Shown one piece after another: positions 22,023-36,616 of a stretch of DNA of 64,000 bases. The notes under the pieces are model-generated. The model was not told the origin of the DNA and searched no databases. It worked only from the letters and a program-made list of their open reading frames with translations. Positions within the stretch are counted from its first letter, which is position 1. Every line of letters starts with the position of its first letter. Origin of the DNA: Trematomus loennbergii (lineage: Eukaryota; Chordata; Actinopteri; Perciformes; Nototheniidae); contig JAAOOA010000426.1 in NCBI GenBank assembly GCA_012861695.1, forward strand, positions 169,501 to 233,500. Direction: 5' to 3'. Position numbers and translations under genes: made by a program.

Positions 22023-22125
22023 ACCTTACCCTCGAGAGATCCTCACGTTATGAGAATCTCCCACAATCATTGCCGTAACAAAGCTCATGCAGGCACACGT
22101 TTGTTTGTGACACCAGATGGCGTAA

Positions 22126-22323
22126 TTCTTCTTCTTCTTCTTTTATTTAATGGCCAATCGCTTCCACTTGGAGCATATATCGCCACCTCTGGCGTAACCC
22201 GAATGAATTCTCCGATTTAACAAGGATTTTATACCAACCTTTATAACTCTGTACACACACGACACACCTATATGTCGTGAGCTGATTATCGAGCCTTCAT
22301 TGTAACAGATCTGGTAGGCCACC
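22126..22323 (-). repeat. LINE-3'-end-like fragment, unit 2
   Basis: Copy of 105-302, with one substitution (GAATGAATT for GAATTAATT). Confidence 0.4.
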
Positions 22324-22548
22324 ACGTTATTCTTTACTTTCTACGTCTTTATATGGAGAAGATATTACTTTTTTCTCCGTCATGTTGTTTCCATAGCAAC
22401 AACAACTTCCTGTCAACAGCCAACGAAAAGTAACAAAAAACACTGTAATATCCTTTTCAGTTTCACAGAACACAAATTGGGTTATTTACATAATGTTTAC
22501 AGTACTGTTTATTGTTATTTTGTAATATTCTTTGCGGAATTTGGCCAT

Positions 22549-22671
22549 GTAAAATGTCCTATTGGGTTGCTGTACAGCCAATGCGTGACGTCATTGGTAA
22601 GCGGCGTAACGAACCCCGAACAGATTCTGGTACCTACACCGCCACTGTGGGCTCAGCCCCGAATGTTTCCA
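22549..22671 (+). promoter_or_regulatory. CRE/CCAAT block copy 1, unit 2
   Basis: Copy of 528-650, with CRE and both CCAAT motifs retained. Confidence 0.33.
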
Positions 22672-22800
22672 GGTCCAGGCGACGCCCCTGGGTCACTCAC
22701 CGCCTCAGAGTGCAGCTGCTGATAGGAAGTCGCTTCAGTGCGCACGTCACAAAACGAAATGCATTTTGGGACATGCAGTTTATGGGCAACGTGCTTAAAC

Positions 22801-22911
22801 GGCATGTAACCGTATAATAAACTGTTTATATTCTTTGCGAGCTCTCACGGGCCACATAAAATGACGTGGCGGGCCACATTTGGCCCGCGGGCCTTGAGTT
22901 TGACACGTCTG
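22801..22911. mobile_element. hAT terminus fragment, unit 2
   Basis: Full-length equivalent of 780-890. Confidence 0.5.
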
Positions 22912-24542
22912 CCATAATACATCACATTTTTAACCATTGAAGTCAATGGAGATATTCTTCAGACTTCAACAAATCTTCATGCGACTTCAACTGCTAACTG
23001 TTCATTCATACTTTCACTCAGAAACCTCATTGTAACTTTAAAATGTTACACATCTTTCTGACATTATTCGTGGAACACAACTTTTAAATCTGATTCTTAC
23101 TTTTAGAGATATTAAATATTGTTCAGACCTTGGTAAAGAGGTTTTCTTCAGATTTTAACATTAACCAGAGTGCGTGATGTCACAGCTAGAGTGGAGCAAC
23201 CTTGACATTTGCCTTCATGTATTTTTTTAAAACTGCCATAATTCCCAAACCCTACATTCCTGAGACATCATTTTTCATGACAAACGTAGGAAAACATCTC
23301 GTAGCTTGAAAAATGACAAATAATTAACCAAAATAATTAAACAAAATGCCTCTTGAGGGCATGAAGTGACAAAACGTTCAACATGTCTCCATTAAAGCCC
23401 ATTGTAATTTCAGGCAGATATTTCCTCCACAGCAGCAGCCGCACACCTTTCTTAAACTGCCAAAAAGGCCACATTATTAACCCGAAAGTACACAAAAAGT
23501 ACACTTCAGATACTCAACTTCCTTCACATGCTTCACGTTTTGAAATTTCAGATATCTGTTATCGTTCTTCCACAAAACGTTCACATGTAAGAGGTTTATC
23601 TCTCATGCCGTTGCCATGGTAACACAAGCCTCGCCATGAAACACGGTTTTCTCATAACTTCAGTGAAAATGCTCCAAAAAGCCCAAAACTTCACAGGTTT
23701 GGTAACGATGCAGCCATCAACGCATCTAAGCGTATTATGGGATGTCATCAAATGCCGTTGGCATGGCGACAGATCATTCAATCAAGTTAGTTCAAAAGTT
23801 TGGAGTTCAAATATTCTGCTGCTTTTCCAAGTCTTTTTACGTTCTTTTCTTCTCTCATCACACATTCAAGCTCACTTTCTTCTTACACATTACATTTCAG
23901 CATAGCAGTTTAGCGTCAGATTTTCAGCATAAAGCATTCCCACTAGCAATTTCTTCAGGAATTGCATTCTCTAGTTAACCAATGAAAAGCTGTTTAAGCT
24001 CCACAAACACATCAACATCCTGTGGGAATGTATCAACATAATGAAAGTGCAAGTGATTATTTTTGGACCCACACTACGTCATTACTTACTTGTATGAACA
24101 CACAATGTGATTCACTGTTGGTACTATACTATTGGTTAAAGGGACCCAACACTGATTGCTTTGCTTACGAGACACATTTCCCTTTCTTCAGATCATAGTC
24201 ATCACATGTTATAGAGAAACTTTGTTTAGAACTTATTTACTTAAGTTAAACGATAAATAACCTCCCCTTAATCAAACTCAGTCCAGCTTTATGATTCTGT
24301 TGAGGAAATATTTTATCAAAGAACCAAACGTGTTTTTTTTTTGTTTTTTTTACATGTTTTCAACATATTTCTTGGACATATATGTTGTTTTTCATATTTC
24401 TGACCGTCTAAAGTATTTTGTGTTTTTTTGCCTGTATTCGACGTACTATATTCTGTTTGTGTGTGAAGTTTGGACATGCTATACTACAGTATGTCTTTTT
24501 TTGCATATATTCCAAATACTATGTTGTTTTTTGTATATTTGC

Positions 24543-24906
24543 GAGATTCTACATTATTAGGTAAGCAAGAGATTCTACATTATTAGGTAAGCAAGAGATT
24601 CTACATTATTAGGTAAGCAAGAGATTCTACATTATTAGGTGAGCAAGAGATTCTACATTATTAGGTAAGCAAGAGATTCTACATTATTAGGTAAGCAAGA
24701 GATTCTACATTATTAGGTAAGCAAGAGATTCTACATTATTAGGTAAGCAAGAGATTCTACATTATTAGGTAAGCAAGAGATTCTACATTATTAGGTAAGC
24801 AAGAGATCCTACATTATTAGGTAAGCAAGAGATTCTACATTATTAGGTAAGCAAGAGATTCTACATTATTAGGTAAGCAAGAGATTCTACATTATTAGGT
24901 AAGCAA
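24543..24906. repeat. 26-bp minisatellite, 14 copies, unit 2
   Basis: Exactly 14 x 26 bp. One repeat has GGTGAG instead of GGTAAG and one has a GATCC variant. Confidence 0.95.
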
Positions 24907-25424
24907 ACGTAAAAATGCCAGCCTTTCATCAATACATCAGTATCATTTTTGAAGGCCTTCTTGATATCCATATCTTATTAAGGTTAATTTGTTTTTTTTT
25001 GTTGAATAAAGTAAAGTGTTATCATTCATTGCTTTGATTGTTTTACTATTAAAGTATTAATGTAGTCTGATGATTTAAGCATTTTGTGTATGTGTTGACA
25101 CTAAGACTAGCTGGTCCCTTGTAAAGGTGAGTCCACCTTAAATGAGCGGTGGGTGATCAGCAGGTGAAGGGCAGGACACGGGAACTTGGTCCTGAGGATG
25201 TAACTATTATTAAACAAGAAATAGTCGAGTCAAGGGGTCGAAGAAATGAACATTTGTGATTATTAGCTAATCGGTTGCAGGTGGGTGAAAAGGCTTAGGG
25301 AGTAACGTATTACATAACGTAACGGCATCAGGATACAAAATAGACAAATGTATTCCCTTACCAACACACTTGGTCTTTTTAAACGATTACGCCATTTAAA
25401 TCTTTTGTCACAAACTTTGCAGAT

Positions 25425-26439
25425 CTATTTTTCCTCTCCTGTGTGGATTCTCATGTGTGCCTTTAAACTCACCCTATGGGAAAAAGCTTTCTTACAGACT
25501 GAGCAGCTGTGTGGTTTCTCTCCTGTGTGGACTCTCATGTGTGACTTTAAATGTCCACTCCGTGAAAAAGCTTTCTTACAGACTGAGCAGCTGTGTGGTT
25601 TCTCTCCTGTGTGGACTCTCATGTGTGACTTTAAATCTCCACTCCGTGAAAAAGCTTTCTTACAGACTGAGCAGCTGTGTGGTTTCTCTCCTGTGTGGAT
25701 TCTCATGTGTGACTTTAAATGTCCACTCTCTGAAAAAGCTTTCTTACAGACTGAGCAGCTGTGTGGTTTCTCTCCTGTGTGGATTCTCATGTGTGACTTT
25801 AAATTTCCACTCTGTGAAAAAGCTTTCTTACAGACTGAGCAGCTGAATGGTTTCTTTTCAGCACTACGTTGTGGATCACTGACAGATTCATGTCTATTTT
25901 GCAGTGAGTTTGAGCCTGACGCAGGTTCTCTGGTCTCTTTCCAATCAGCACTGTCTTCAGTGTCAGGTTCAGAAGAGTCTCCAGTGTCAGGTTCAGAAGA
26001 GTCTCCAGTGTCAGGTTCAGAAGAGTCTCCAGTGTCAGGTTCAGAAGAGTCTCAGTGTCAGGTTCAGAAGAGTCTCCAGTGTCAGGTTCAAAAGAGTCTT
26101 CAGTGTTGTCCTCAGTCTCTGGTTGTAAATGTCTCTCTGGATCTGATCTCCTGGCTGGTTCTGGTCCTCCACAGTCCTCTCCATCAGCTTCTGTTTCCAT
26201 GTGTTCAGTTTGTCTTTGATGAGGCTGAGAGGACTGAGGTTTCTCTTCATCATCTTCACTCTTCACAGGGTCAGGAGTGAAAGTGGACTTGGTGACATCA
26301 GCCTCCTCCAGCTCCTGAAGCTGCTCTACCTCCTGACTGATCCAGAGTTCCTCCTGTTCCTGCTTAATGTGTGGGGGGGGCTCTGGGTCCTGCTGGTCAG
26401 GGAGAAGCTCTTCTTTAACCACCACCAGCTGCTGGACGT
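25425..26439 (-). pseudogene. C2H2 zinc-finger exon 2, unit 2 (frameshifted)
   Basis: Same organisation as unit 1: acceptor at 26440-26445, DVQQL start, acidic linker, 24-bp repeats, five C2H2 fingers, stop at 25425. One C is missing in one 24-bp repeat (GAGTCTCAGTG near 26050), so the fingers are out of frame with the exon start. The lesion differs from that of unit 1, although both give the same net shift. Confidence 0.85.
25959..26105 (-). repeat. 24-bp in-exon repeat, unit 2
   Basis: Six to seven [12 protein letters not shown] units with a single missing C. Confidence 0.85.
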
Positions 26440-26480
26440 CTGCAGGAAACAGGAAACACACAGTCAGAACAAACTGTTAA

Positions 26481-26608
26481 CCTGTTAAGTTCTGAGCCTG
26501 TTTTTCCTCGTAATTAATTTTTTTATATATATATGGTATATTTCTGCAGCTCTAAAACATCCACAGTTTTTATGGAGAACGGGGAAAACTGCATTCTTTA
26601 CTTTTATC

Positions 26609-26655
<47 letters not shown>

Positions 26656-27692
26656 CATGTTGTCAATAATTGATTGATGAGATTTTACATTAATTTATAT
26701 TAATGTTTTAATTACTTAACCTGTTAAGAAAAATGCTAACAGATTACTGCACCGAAAATCACTCACAAAACCTTATTATTTATCTTTTCTGCACATCCAT
26801 GACATCGATTCACATCGTGAGGTGACACAGAATCGATGGGTACCCTCATTATCACTGAATTATACGAAATTGCGACTTTATAAACAAAAACAGACATCAA
26901 AACATGTGGCGCTAGGTAGCTAAAAATGCTAACATGGTTACCTTGTGTCGTAGTCTGCTCAAAAGTGGTCTTCAATGGCATTAAACGATAAAAACGCTGC
27001 TGAAGTTAATCCATAGGTTAATCCAATGTGTCTGTGTCCCTTTGAAATGATTTCTGATAATCCATAAGCATTAAAACTGCTTTTCAGTTTCTAGATGTCA
27101 GAGCGAGAGATAGGTTCACTCTGCTGCAAACCTGCATGCGCGAAGCCCCCACCTTCTTGTGTTAACGTTGGAGTCTATGTGAAAACCCCCTTCGATTCTA
27201 TTGGCTCTAACGGTCAGAAAGAGATGTCAATCACCAAAATCGACCAATGGGTTCCAGAGAAACGGTAAAACCCCCATTTCCACCCAAATCACCTCAGAGG
27301 TGGAGTTTTTTTGGCTAAATCTCTCTAAAAAGGTCAAATGTCACTGGTTTTGCATCAATCTTGATACACGGAACTTATTATATGTTGTACTTTGGATTCC
27401 TAAAGCTTTTAGTCTACTAACCCATCATCCAAGGGTAGTTTTCACTATAAGTAAAAAATAATTTTTGGACGGACACTAATTTACAGTTTTTTACTATGTA
27501 AAATCTGAATTTTCTTTAAAATAAAAAACATCTATATTGTTCTGACTTTTCTACATCCAACTCACAGGTTTATCATTACTTTGAGAAAAAGATTATTAAT
27601 TTAACCCTTTTAGAAGGGAAGATATGGTCATTTGTTCTGGGAATGTCATTTTCGAGCCTGAGACCTGAAAAACAGGCTCAGGGCTAAACAGG
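26481..27692. mobile_element. piggyBac-like element, unit 2
   Basis: Copy of 4454-5667 with TTAA at 26477-26480 and 27693-27696. The TA tract is shorter (26611-26651). Confidence 0.7.
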
Positions 27693-28505
27693 TTAATAAC
27701 CTTTGTAATAGTTCCCCTATTCTTTATCAAGTAACATTTTAGATGTGTTTAATTTATTATTGAACATATTTATTAGGGATGCTCCGATCGCCAATTTTGG
27801 GGCCGATCGCTAATCGCCGGAATCAGTATTGGCCGATACCGATCGCCGATCCGATCGAGTGGGCGGGGCCTATGGGGATCTTCCATTTAAAAGCAGGGGT
27901 GGGGAAACTCCAGCCCCCTGGGCCGTATACGGCCCGCGAAACCATTTGGTACGACCCTCGAGGTAATTTATAAACACACGCAAAAAAAAAATTAAAGAAA
28001 TCTAGACCGCAAAACAATTAAAAAAGCGAGTGCCTGTTTTTCCTGGCCAAGGTCAGGGTCCTTGAACACAACACGAGCCTAACGTGTCATCACGTGGTAT
28101 ATGTCTGGTCTGACAGGGGTGCAGTTCTGACGGAGAGCACCAGAACGCCGCTCCGGCTCTTCCAAAGATTGCAGTACCCATAAGGAGCCGTACACATGCA
28201 CAGTTTCTGCGTGGCTGTGTCTTTAGTTGAAAGCCCAGTGGAGATCTGTTCATCTGTCATACTGATCATACAGTCAATCACTTTGTTGTTATTAGCATCT
28301 GGTTAAGAATACAGTTTGAAAGGAGAGTGATTTGTAAAATATCCATAAAGAAAAATTAAATCTGTTTCCAGTTCTGTTTCATATGGGTGTTGAGAGATGT
28401 ATCTATAGAGCTCCTCATGTTGCTCTCAAAGTGCACCAGATTGATGCTTTAACTTCAATATTTAAAAACACATCTTCCCGTGGGAGCATGCCCCCCGGAC
28501 CCCCC

Positions 28506-28739
28506 TAGAGGAGGTGAGGTCCCCCCTAGAGGAGGTGAGGTCCCCACTAGAGGAGGTGAGGTCCCCCCTAGAGGAGGTGAGGTCCCCACTAGAGGAGGTG
28601 AGGTCCCCACTAGAGGAGGTTAGGTCCCCCCTAGAGGAGGTGAGGTCCCCCCCTAGAGGAGGTTAGGTCCCCCCCTAGAGGAGGTGAGGTCCCCCCCTAG
28701 AGGAGATGAGGTCCCCCCTAGAGGAGGTGAGGTCCCCCT
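28506..28739. repeat. 21-bp minisatellite, unit 2
   Basis: Same array as 6481-6712, with small C-run differences. Confidence 0.9.
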
Positions 28740-29118
28740 CCACTTAAATCATGTCCACATGGATAGTAAACTAAATTGCACACATCTTGTGTCCATATCT
28801 TTCTGTTGTGGTGGTCATGCCACACCGTTGCACATTCACTGGAGCTTCCACAAACAACAACCAACATAAGTATTACATTCAAATGAAGTACATTATTCAA
28901 GTTTACATTAACTGTGGATAATAACACAATAAAACTCCCTCTCTCCTCTCTCCCTCTCTCCCTCTCTCTCTCTCTCCCTCTCTCCCCCTCTCGCCCCTGA
29001 CAGCCTGTCAGTATCTCCTGCAGCTCACTGATCCAGTAATGAGTGACCCGACAGTGAAGAATAAGTTCAGTTAGTTCCAGAGGTAGATCAAATAGCTAAG
29101 TGTGTTAGGTCTAACTCT

Positions 29119-30594
29119 CACTGATATGGGCTCAGAACAGTCTCATAATACACACATGCACACAGAAGGATCCACACTTGTGTTTTTCAATGCTCACACA
29201 AATGTGTTCCGTTTCATATTCATGTAAATAAAATCCAAATACAGAAAAAAGTTTTACATATGTATTTTTGATCCTCACATATTTGTTTTCCGTTTAAAAC
29301 CTCTGACCTACAAACACAACCCGCTTCTGTGCATGGATCGCTGTGCATTCGTGTGTGGGTTTTTTGAGACTCCCCTGACGGTCACCCGATTCGTACTTGT
29401 AATTTTTTCTATCTATAGCCAATCAGATGTCTCCTCAATTCTAAGCCAATCACATGAGCGCGCCCCCACGAGGGTAGATTTCTTGCGTTCATGACGTAGC
29501 GCTTCATGTACGCATTTTGCGCTGTCCGGAGCTGACAGGTCCATGGAGCCTGCCTGCAGGCGCTAATCTCAGGACACTTCCACTCTCAGTACATTGCTAC
29601 TTTCCGAACAGGAAATGCACGCAAATACAAGCCTTTATATTATTAAGGTACAGTGCCACTTTCCGAACCATTAATGAATGCTTGTGTACACAAAAACGGC
29701 AGGCAAAACCGTTTTAAATGTGTGTTTCCTGTATGGAGAATACAGCTGCTTTATTTATGTCTGTATGAAGTTGTTGTGAGTGTGGAGGGAGCAGCTACAG
29801 GTTAGCTTAGCCTAATCGATCAGTGCACTACGAAGCCAGTGCTAGACAGTGAACTGTCAACGGGGGGAGCCCCGCCGGTCATTATCGGCCGATATTCACT
29901 CTTAATAGTTTGATCGGTGCTCTCTATAAAGGCCGATCAGGAGAGCTGGATCTGATCGATATGGACATAAACGCGAGTGAAGTTTTAGCGAGCTGCATGA
30001 GAAACTGACGGGCTGTCAGGAGAGAGGGAGGGAGAGAGGAAAAGAGATGATCCTTACTCCCGTGTTATTAGCCATATCCGGTCATAGTCCGGTAATTACC
30101 TGCTAACGGAAACTCTGCTACACAATTCTTCTTATTATTATTATTATTGAAACATGACCGGTAAAATAAATTCTGTCCGCGGAAACCCTGCTCCGGACAG
30201 CGCAAAATGCGTATATGAAGTGTCATGAACGCAATAAATCATACCCTCGTGGGGACGCGCTCATGTGATTGGCTTAGAGAAGGAGACATCTGATTGGCTA
30301 TAGATAGAAAAAATTACAAGTACGAATCGGGTGACCGTCAGGGGAGTCTCAAAAAACCCACACACGAATGCACAGCGATCCATGCACAGAGAGCGGGTTG
30401 TGTTTGTAGGTTCAGGGATTTAAACGGAAAACAAATATGTGAGGATCAAAAATACATATGTAAAACTTTTTTCTGTATTTGGATTTTATTTACATGAAAT
30501 GAAACGGAACACATTTGTGTGAGCATTGAAAAACACAAGTGTGGATCCTTCTGTGTGCATGTGTGTATTATGAGACTGTTCTGAGCCCACTCAG
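29119..30594. repeat. Long inverted repeat, unit 2
   Basis: Arms 29119-29532 and 30190-30594, equivalent to 7094-8575. Confidence 0.88.
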
Positions 30595-31440
30595 TGTGTG
30601 TGTTGCTCCGCTCCCGGTCCGTCACAGCGGGTGGAGCTGCAGGATTTCTGCTTCACACACGTTGCATACCGCTATTTTACTGTCTTTTTCGGACACCTTA
30701 AAATACTGCCAGACTGGTGAAGCCATTTTGGCGAGCTTGTTTTGCGCGCACAGAGAAAAGTGTCATGTATTTTACGTCATCATTTTACGTCATGCGATCG
30801 GCTCTCGCGATCAGCATTTTTAGAGAGCACCGATCGATCGGTAGAGAGTGAGTATCGGCCGATATCGATCGGTGGCCGATCGATCGGAGCATCCCTAATA
30901 TTTATTCATTGATTTCTTTATGAATTATTCTCGCGCAATTTGAATTAATCCAAAGTATTTGTTTTTATTTGCTTTTACACATTTAAAAAGAAAAGGTGAA
31001 TAAAGAAGCACATTAAAACTAAAGTATCAATGTATGTCACATTTAACCAACTAGTGCCTACATGCATGGGTAATGTTTAAATCAGTACATTAAATGGCAT
31101 ATTATTCAATGTATGTATTTTTATAAATATATTTATTTTGGTAGGTTTGCTCTTCCGTAATAATTATAATAAGGTACATGTGTCTAATAATACTTACCTG
31201 CAGGTTTCGCCAACTCAAATTTAAGACTTTTTAAGACCTTTTTAAGACCACTTTGAATAGAATTTAAGACCTATTTCACGGCAAGAAAGTATGAAGGAAA
31301 ATTGCTATGAAAGAAGAAATACGTCCCATAATTACTTACAAAGTAAATGTATTCATGTTCAACATAAGAACAATGACTGGACATAACAGTACAGCACTGT
31401 GTTAGCGTGTTAGACAAAAAGTGTGTGTGTGTGTGTGTGT

Positions 31441-32021
<581 letters not shown>

Positions 32022-32054
32022 TGACAAGAGCTATATTCAGAGCTCTGCTGCCTT

Positions 32055-32341
32055 GGCTACAATCTTTCATCGTTGCTGTTGTATGATTGGTGTTTAACTA
32101 CGGTATTTAGCGTCTGCAGCACCTCCGCTTTCGTAGACCCAACGTCGCCCGGAGTCCCCGGTGTGTTGTGGGAGCTGCTGCACTAGCTAACGCTGCACTA
32201 GCTAACGCTACATTAGCAAAACAAACGCAAATTATTTTGCAAAAGGTGCAGCGGGCTTCAAACACGTTCCCTCCACTGATTTCAACCAAGCACTAAATTC
32301 AATGTTTTCCAACCAAATACGGTTGACTTACACTTCCCCAT
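32055..32341 (-). pseudogene. hAT-C transposase N-terminal fragment, unit 2
   Basis: Equivalent of 10015-10305, but several one-base deletions break the frame into short pieces. ANVALASAALASAAAP is still readable. Confidence 0.55.
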
Positions 32342-32765
32342 ATTTTTTGTAAGTAGATTTGAAGATACATGAGTTTCTGACTGCGCTAGCTGAAGCTTGC
32401 TTGCTAGGTTACTAGCTGGGTGTTCTCCGAAAGGGGCCGGGGGAAACAAAGTTAGTGTTACTGGTTCCATGTTGATTTATTTCAATACAGATTGTTGGGG
32501 GGGAACTGAAAGGCTCTTACCGTAGGCTACAGGTTACTTTGCAGCCGGACATTTCCCCCAAAACACATCTAGACGCGATCGCAACACAGAAGTACCTTTC
32601 AAATCCATCATTTTTAAGACCTTCTAAATCATATTTAAGACCTTTCTTATTTTTTTGGTCATATTTAAGACCTTTTTAAGGCCTTAAATTCTGATTATCA
32701 AATTTAAGACTTTTTAAGACTTTTTAAGACCCCGCAGGAACCCTGACTTACATACTTTTAGTTAA

Positions 32766-34265
32766 AGGGGACCTATCATGCAAAATGCACTTGTGTACGT
32801 CTTTTCTACATGAATATGTGTCCCCGGTGTTCCAGGGAACTCACCAAGTGTCAGAAAACACAACCCTCTCTATTTTCCTCCATACCCAAATCTCTAAAAA
32901 AGGGGCTGCAACGGATCTGATAAAAACTGATCCAGATTTGAACACTTCTATGACGTCACAGAAGTGGCGCTACGGCTATTGGGCCAACTCTCCACCTATC
33001 AGGGGAATGTGGGGTTTTGACAGTTTTTGTTTTATTGTCATCTAAAAACAGATTCTATAATCAGGGGTGCACATAACTGGTACGCAGGTACACATGCACG
33101 GCAACAATCTGAAATGCGTACCATCACTTGTGTCACAAAGCCCATTTGCGTACCGACGTACTTGTGAAGCTTTTCCAGAAGGCGGTTATGGCGCGTTTCC
33201 ACTACAGCCCGCAGCCCGGTTTAAGAGGGCTGTGACGTCAGCGGCCCGTCTTTGGTTGCGTTTCCACTTGGCCTAGTACCGGCCGGCGGGTCCTAATTCA
33301 CAGTTTTTCTGGCCTCATAAAATCGTGGGGCCAGGGCCAGAGACAACGAGGCTGAGTCGGGCTGAGTATGCTAAACTAGAGAGAGCGTCGCTGGCAAGGG
33401 GGCAACAACTACAACAAGATGGACATATTTGACCGTGATTTAATTGTAATACACGTTTCAAAATGATGAAGTAACAACATACTGATACCGGTTAGTAAAA
33501 ACCATGAATTAATGCTTTGTCAAGTCTGCAGACAGACGGCAGGGGAAAAACCTTTTAAAATGCGTGTTTTCTAAATGGAGATTGGCTAAGCTAACGCAGT
33601 ATATGCCCCGACCGTCCACACTCACAACAACGGCCTATACAGACATAAATAAAGCAGCGACTGTATTCACCATGACACAGGCAGTCTGTGGTTTGTACTT
33701 GTTTACTTTTGTCTAGTTTCTGAACAGATATGAGGAGCTGTGAGCTCTGTGTGCTAACAGCTAACGGCTGTGTTGTTTTTCTGGGGTCCTCTGAAGATCA
33801 CGTCACGGCTCCGCCTACACTGCGTTACTATAGATACTGCCCCAGTTCCTAAACTGTAATGGAAATGCGCCATAAAGTGAGCCAGTCCTAACGAGGCCCA
33901 GCCATACCGAGCGGGGCCGAGCGAGGCCGTGTAGTGGAAACGCGGCATTAGATCACCGGTCTCCGCGTGCTGTGCACAGACAGGGCTGCTGTTAACGTCG
34001 GTCTGTACAGCAGCCCTGCGCTAAAACAGCTGATCACAACGTTCACACGCTCCGCGGTCACGAAGCTCTGTACTCCACTACCACCCCCCCCTTGACAATA
34101 GCGAAGCTCTGTACTCCACCCCCCTAAGCACTTTATTTCGAAGGCAGTCTTTCCAGACCGCTACCGTAATGCATAGGATATTTGCGCACCACAAAACAAC
34201 GCGGATGCTGGCTTGACTGTGTTTTCCGAAGTGGAGGCTGGCTTGACCGCATTGATAGGTCCCCT
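32766..34265. mobile_element. TTAA-flanked element, unit 2
   Basis: Copy of 10736-12276 with the nested Harbinger-like element at 33189-33947 and only two copies of the 44-bp minisatellite (34062-34126). Confidence 0.7.
33189..33947. mobile_element. Harbinger-like MITE copy A, unit 2
   Basis: Copy of 11159-11918, flanked by TTA. Confidence 0.7.
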
Positions 34266-34426
34266 TTAACTTGTAATGGAGTATTTTCACAGTGTGGTGT
34301 TTGTACTTTTACTTCAGGATGTACTACCTGCAGCACGTGCTGATAAAGTATCTAAAGTGTTGTTAATGTGATAATAAAGTGCTACTGAAGAGTTGAAAGT
34401 GTTAATGGAGAGTAAAGGGAACAGAC

Positions 34427-34611
34427 CTGCTCTGTGTATCCGAAGCTGAGGCTGTAAAACAGCGTCCAGTAGTTTCTGGAGTCTCTTGTTCTCCTCTTTG
34501 GAAAGAGCAGCTCCTCCTCGAGCTCTGCTATTGTTTGTTCAAAAGAGCAAATATCTCTTCAGTAGTGAGTCGCTGCTTCTTCAACGACAGCAGCATTTGG
34601 ACTTTACTCAT
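34427..34611 (-). pseudogene. C2H2 zinc-finger exon 1, unit 2 (two 1-bp deletions)
   Basis: Same exon as 12437-12623, but two bases are missing: GAAAGAGCAG for GAAAGAGACAG, and TCAAAAGAGC for TCAAACAGAGC. The frame after the first third is lost. Splice donor and start codon are unchanged. Confidence 0.8.
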
Positions 34612-34948
34612 GTTTCCTAGATCACCTTTTCCTGCAGACTCCGTTAAACACACCGTTTCTCTCTCCATCAAACTCTCAATCTGACTAGTGTTGCTAACGT
34701 GTTTCCAGCTAGCATGCTAAGCTAGCTCCTATAGTCCGAGGTAAACGCTCCAGAAAAAAGAGCACAGAGTCCATTCAGAGGTTGATCCAGACACACAGAT
34801 GATGGATCAGTAGTGCTGGAGCTCACACACACTTTCTCAGGAACAGAGATGCGGCTTTCACACCAGCGCTTTTCCCTTTCTAGCTCCGAGCTAGAGCTTT
34901 TCTGGTTCAGCTCCGGTTTCCCTTTTCTGCTCCCGCTTTGTTCACACC

Positions 34949-35072
34949 ACTCAGAGCCGGTGTAAGTACCATATGTGTTCCATGTGTTCGCCCTACCATA
35001 TGTGTTCGGGGTCCGTCGGTTACCAATGACGTCACGCATTGGCCGTACGGTAACCCAAGAGGACATTTTACA
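34949..35072 (-). promoter_or_regulatory. CRE/CCAAT block upstream of exon 1, unit 2
   Basis: Copy of 12960-13083, with CRE and divergent CCAAT motifs intact. Confidence 0.45.
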
Positions 35073-36616
35073 CGGTCAAATTCCGAATGTATTGAAACTC
35101 CAGACTCAACGTAAGAGCTTGAGCCTCTTCGGGGGATGCTAACATTTAAACATACACTTCATTATTTACTTTGTCCGTTATTATATGTAGAAGATATTAC
35201 TTGTTTCTCCGTCATGTTGTTTCCATAGCAACAACTTCAAAATAAATAAATCTAAATAGATGTGTGTTCTACACACCAACATACGTTATTTGAACACCCC
35301 TCTCGATCGATTTACAAAAAATAAATAGTATGGCCGCCCTAATACACCAACGCAGTTTTTAAAGATATACATTTTTCAACACAGAATCATTTACCAAATT
35401 ACACCATATCCAATCATTTTACGAGTCAGAAAATGCTATCTGTTCATTGCAGTTATTGTTTATTGAATTAGATTACCATGAGCTCAACATAATTATGTAG
35501 AGTACAAGTCCACAGCCAAGAAAATGTTATTTGCATGTCATTTATTTATGAATATGGAATTATGGAATTCTAACACTGGAGTTTGTTATTATTTACTATA
35601 ACTTTATTATAGTATTCGGGTACAGCCCTACTGTACCTGAATATTCGTTCGTTGGAGTACTATTCGGGTTTCAATTTCGTTATTCGGATATTCGTTTTTT
35701 TTCAAATTGAATTTATTGAAATCTCCAATATCAACGTAAGAGCTTGTGCCTCTTCGGGGGGTGCTAAGACTTAACCATAAACGTTATCGTTTACTTTCTC
35801 CGTCTTTATATGTAGATATTACTTTCTCCGTTAATCTCTGTCACGTTGTTTCCAAAGCAACAACAACTTCCTGTCAACTGCGCTAACTCTCCTTCAAAAT
35901 AAAGCATGTCCATAAATAGGAAGCCAAGCCAAATTACACTTAAGACGTATACAACTGCAACGAAAGTAACAAACACAATGCGATATCCTTTTCAATTTCA
36001 AAGAACACAAATTGGGTTACATTAACAAATAACTATAAAACAACACTACTGTAGAATAACAAAATGAATGCCGTGAATACACCGAAATACACGTGTTGAA
36101 GCGGTTCGCTGCTGATTACTACGCCCCCCTGCGCGGGCCGAATATTAGAATATTCGCTGCTGATTACTACCGAATATCCGGAGCCGAAAAATGGTATTCG
36201 GGACAGCCCTAGGCCATTCTGCTTCAGATTGTGGGCTACAGCCAGGGGCGGACTGGCCATCGGGACGTTCGGGACGAATCCCGATGGGCGGTAGCCCGGT
36301 ACCGAAGTGGGCCGGTCGGACCACTCGACGCGGCCCACTTCCCCACTCCGATCGGCCCACTTCGGTACCGGTGAAATTGTAATCAGCTTAATGCTTGGCC
36401 CACGAGTGAACGTGGATCGCTTTATTTAGTGATCGGATACGACCGGAAAAACATTCCATGTAAACGGAAAAGGGGCTGGGCCGGGAGAGATGAGTCGTCT
36501 CTTCCAATTGGAAAGAGGGCGAGGCCCGCGTCAGAGGTCCGCACTCATCAGACAAGCTCCCTAGCTTCGTTTGATGATTGATCAGTAAGTTAGCTAGCGA
36601 AATTGAGAAAGAAAAG

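Larger units (their letters stand above)
27774..30897. mobile_element. hAT composite, unit 2
   Basis: Copy of 5749-8875 with ATATTTAT duplications at 27766-27773 and 30898-30905. It contains the 21-bp minisatellite (28506-28739) and the foldback (29119-29532 against 30190-30594). Confidence 0.85.
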
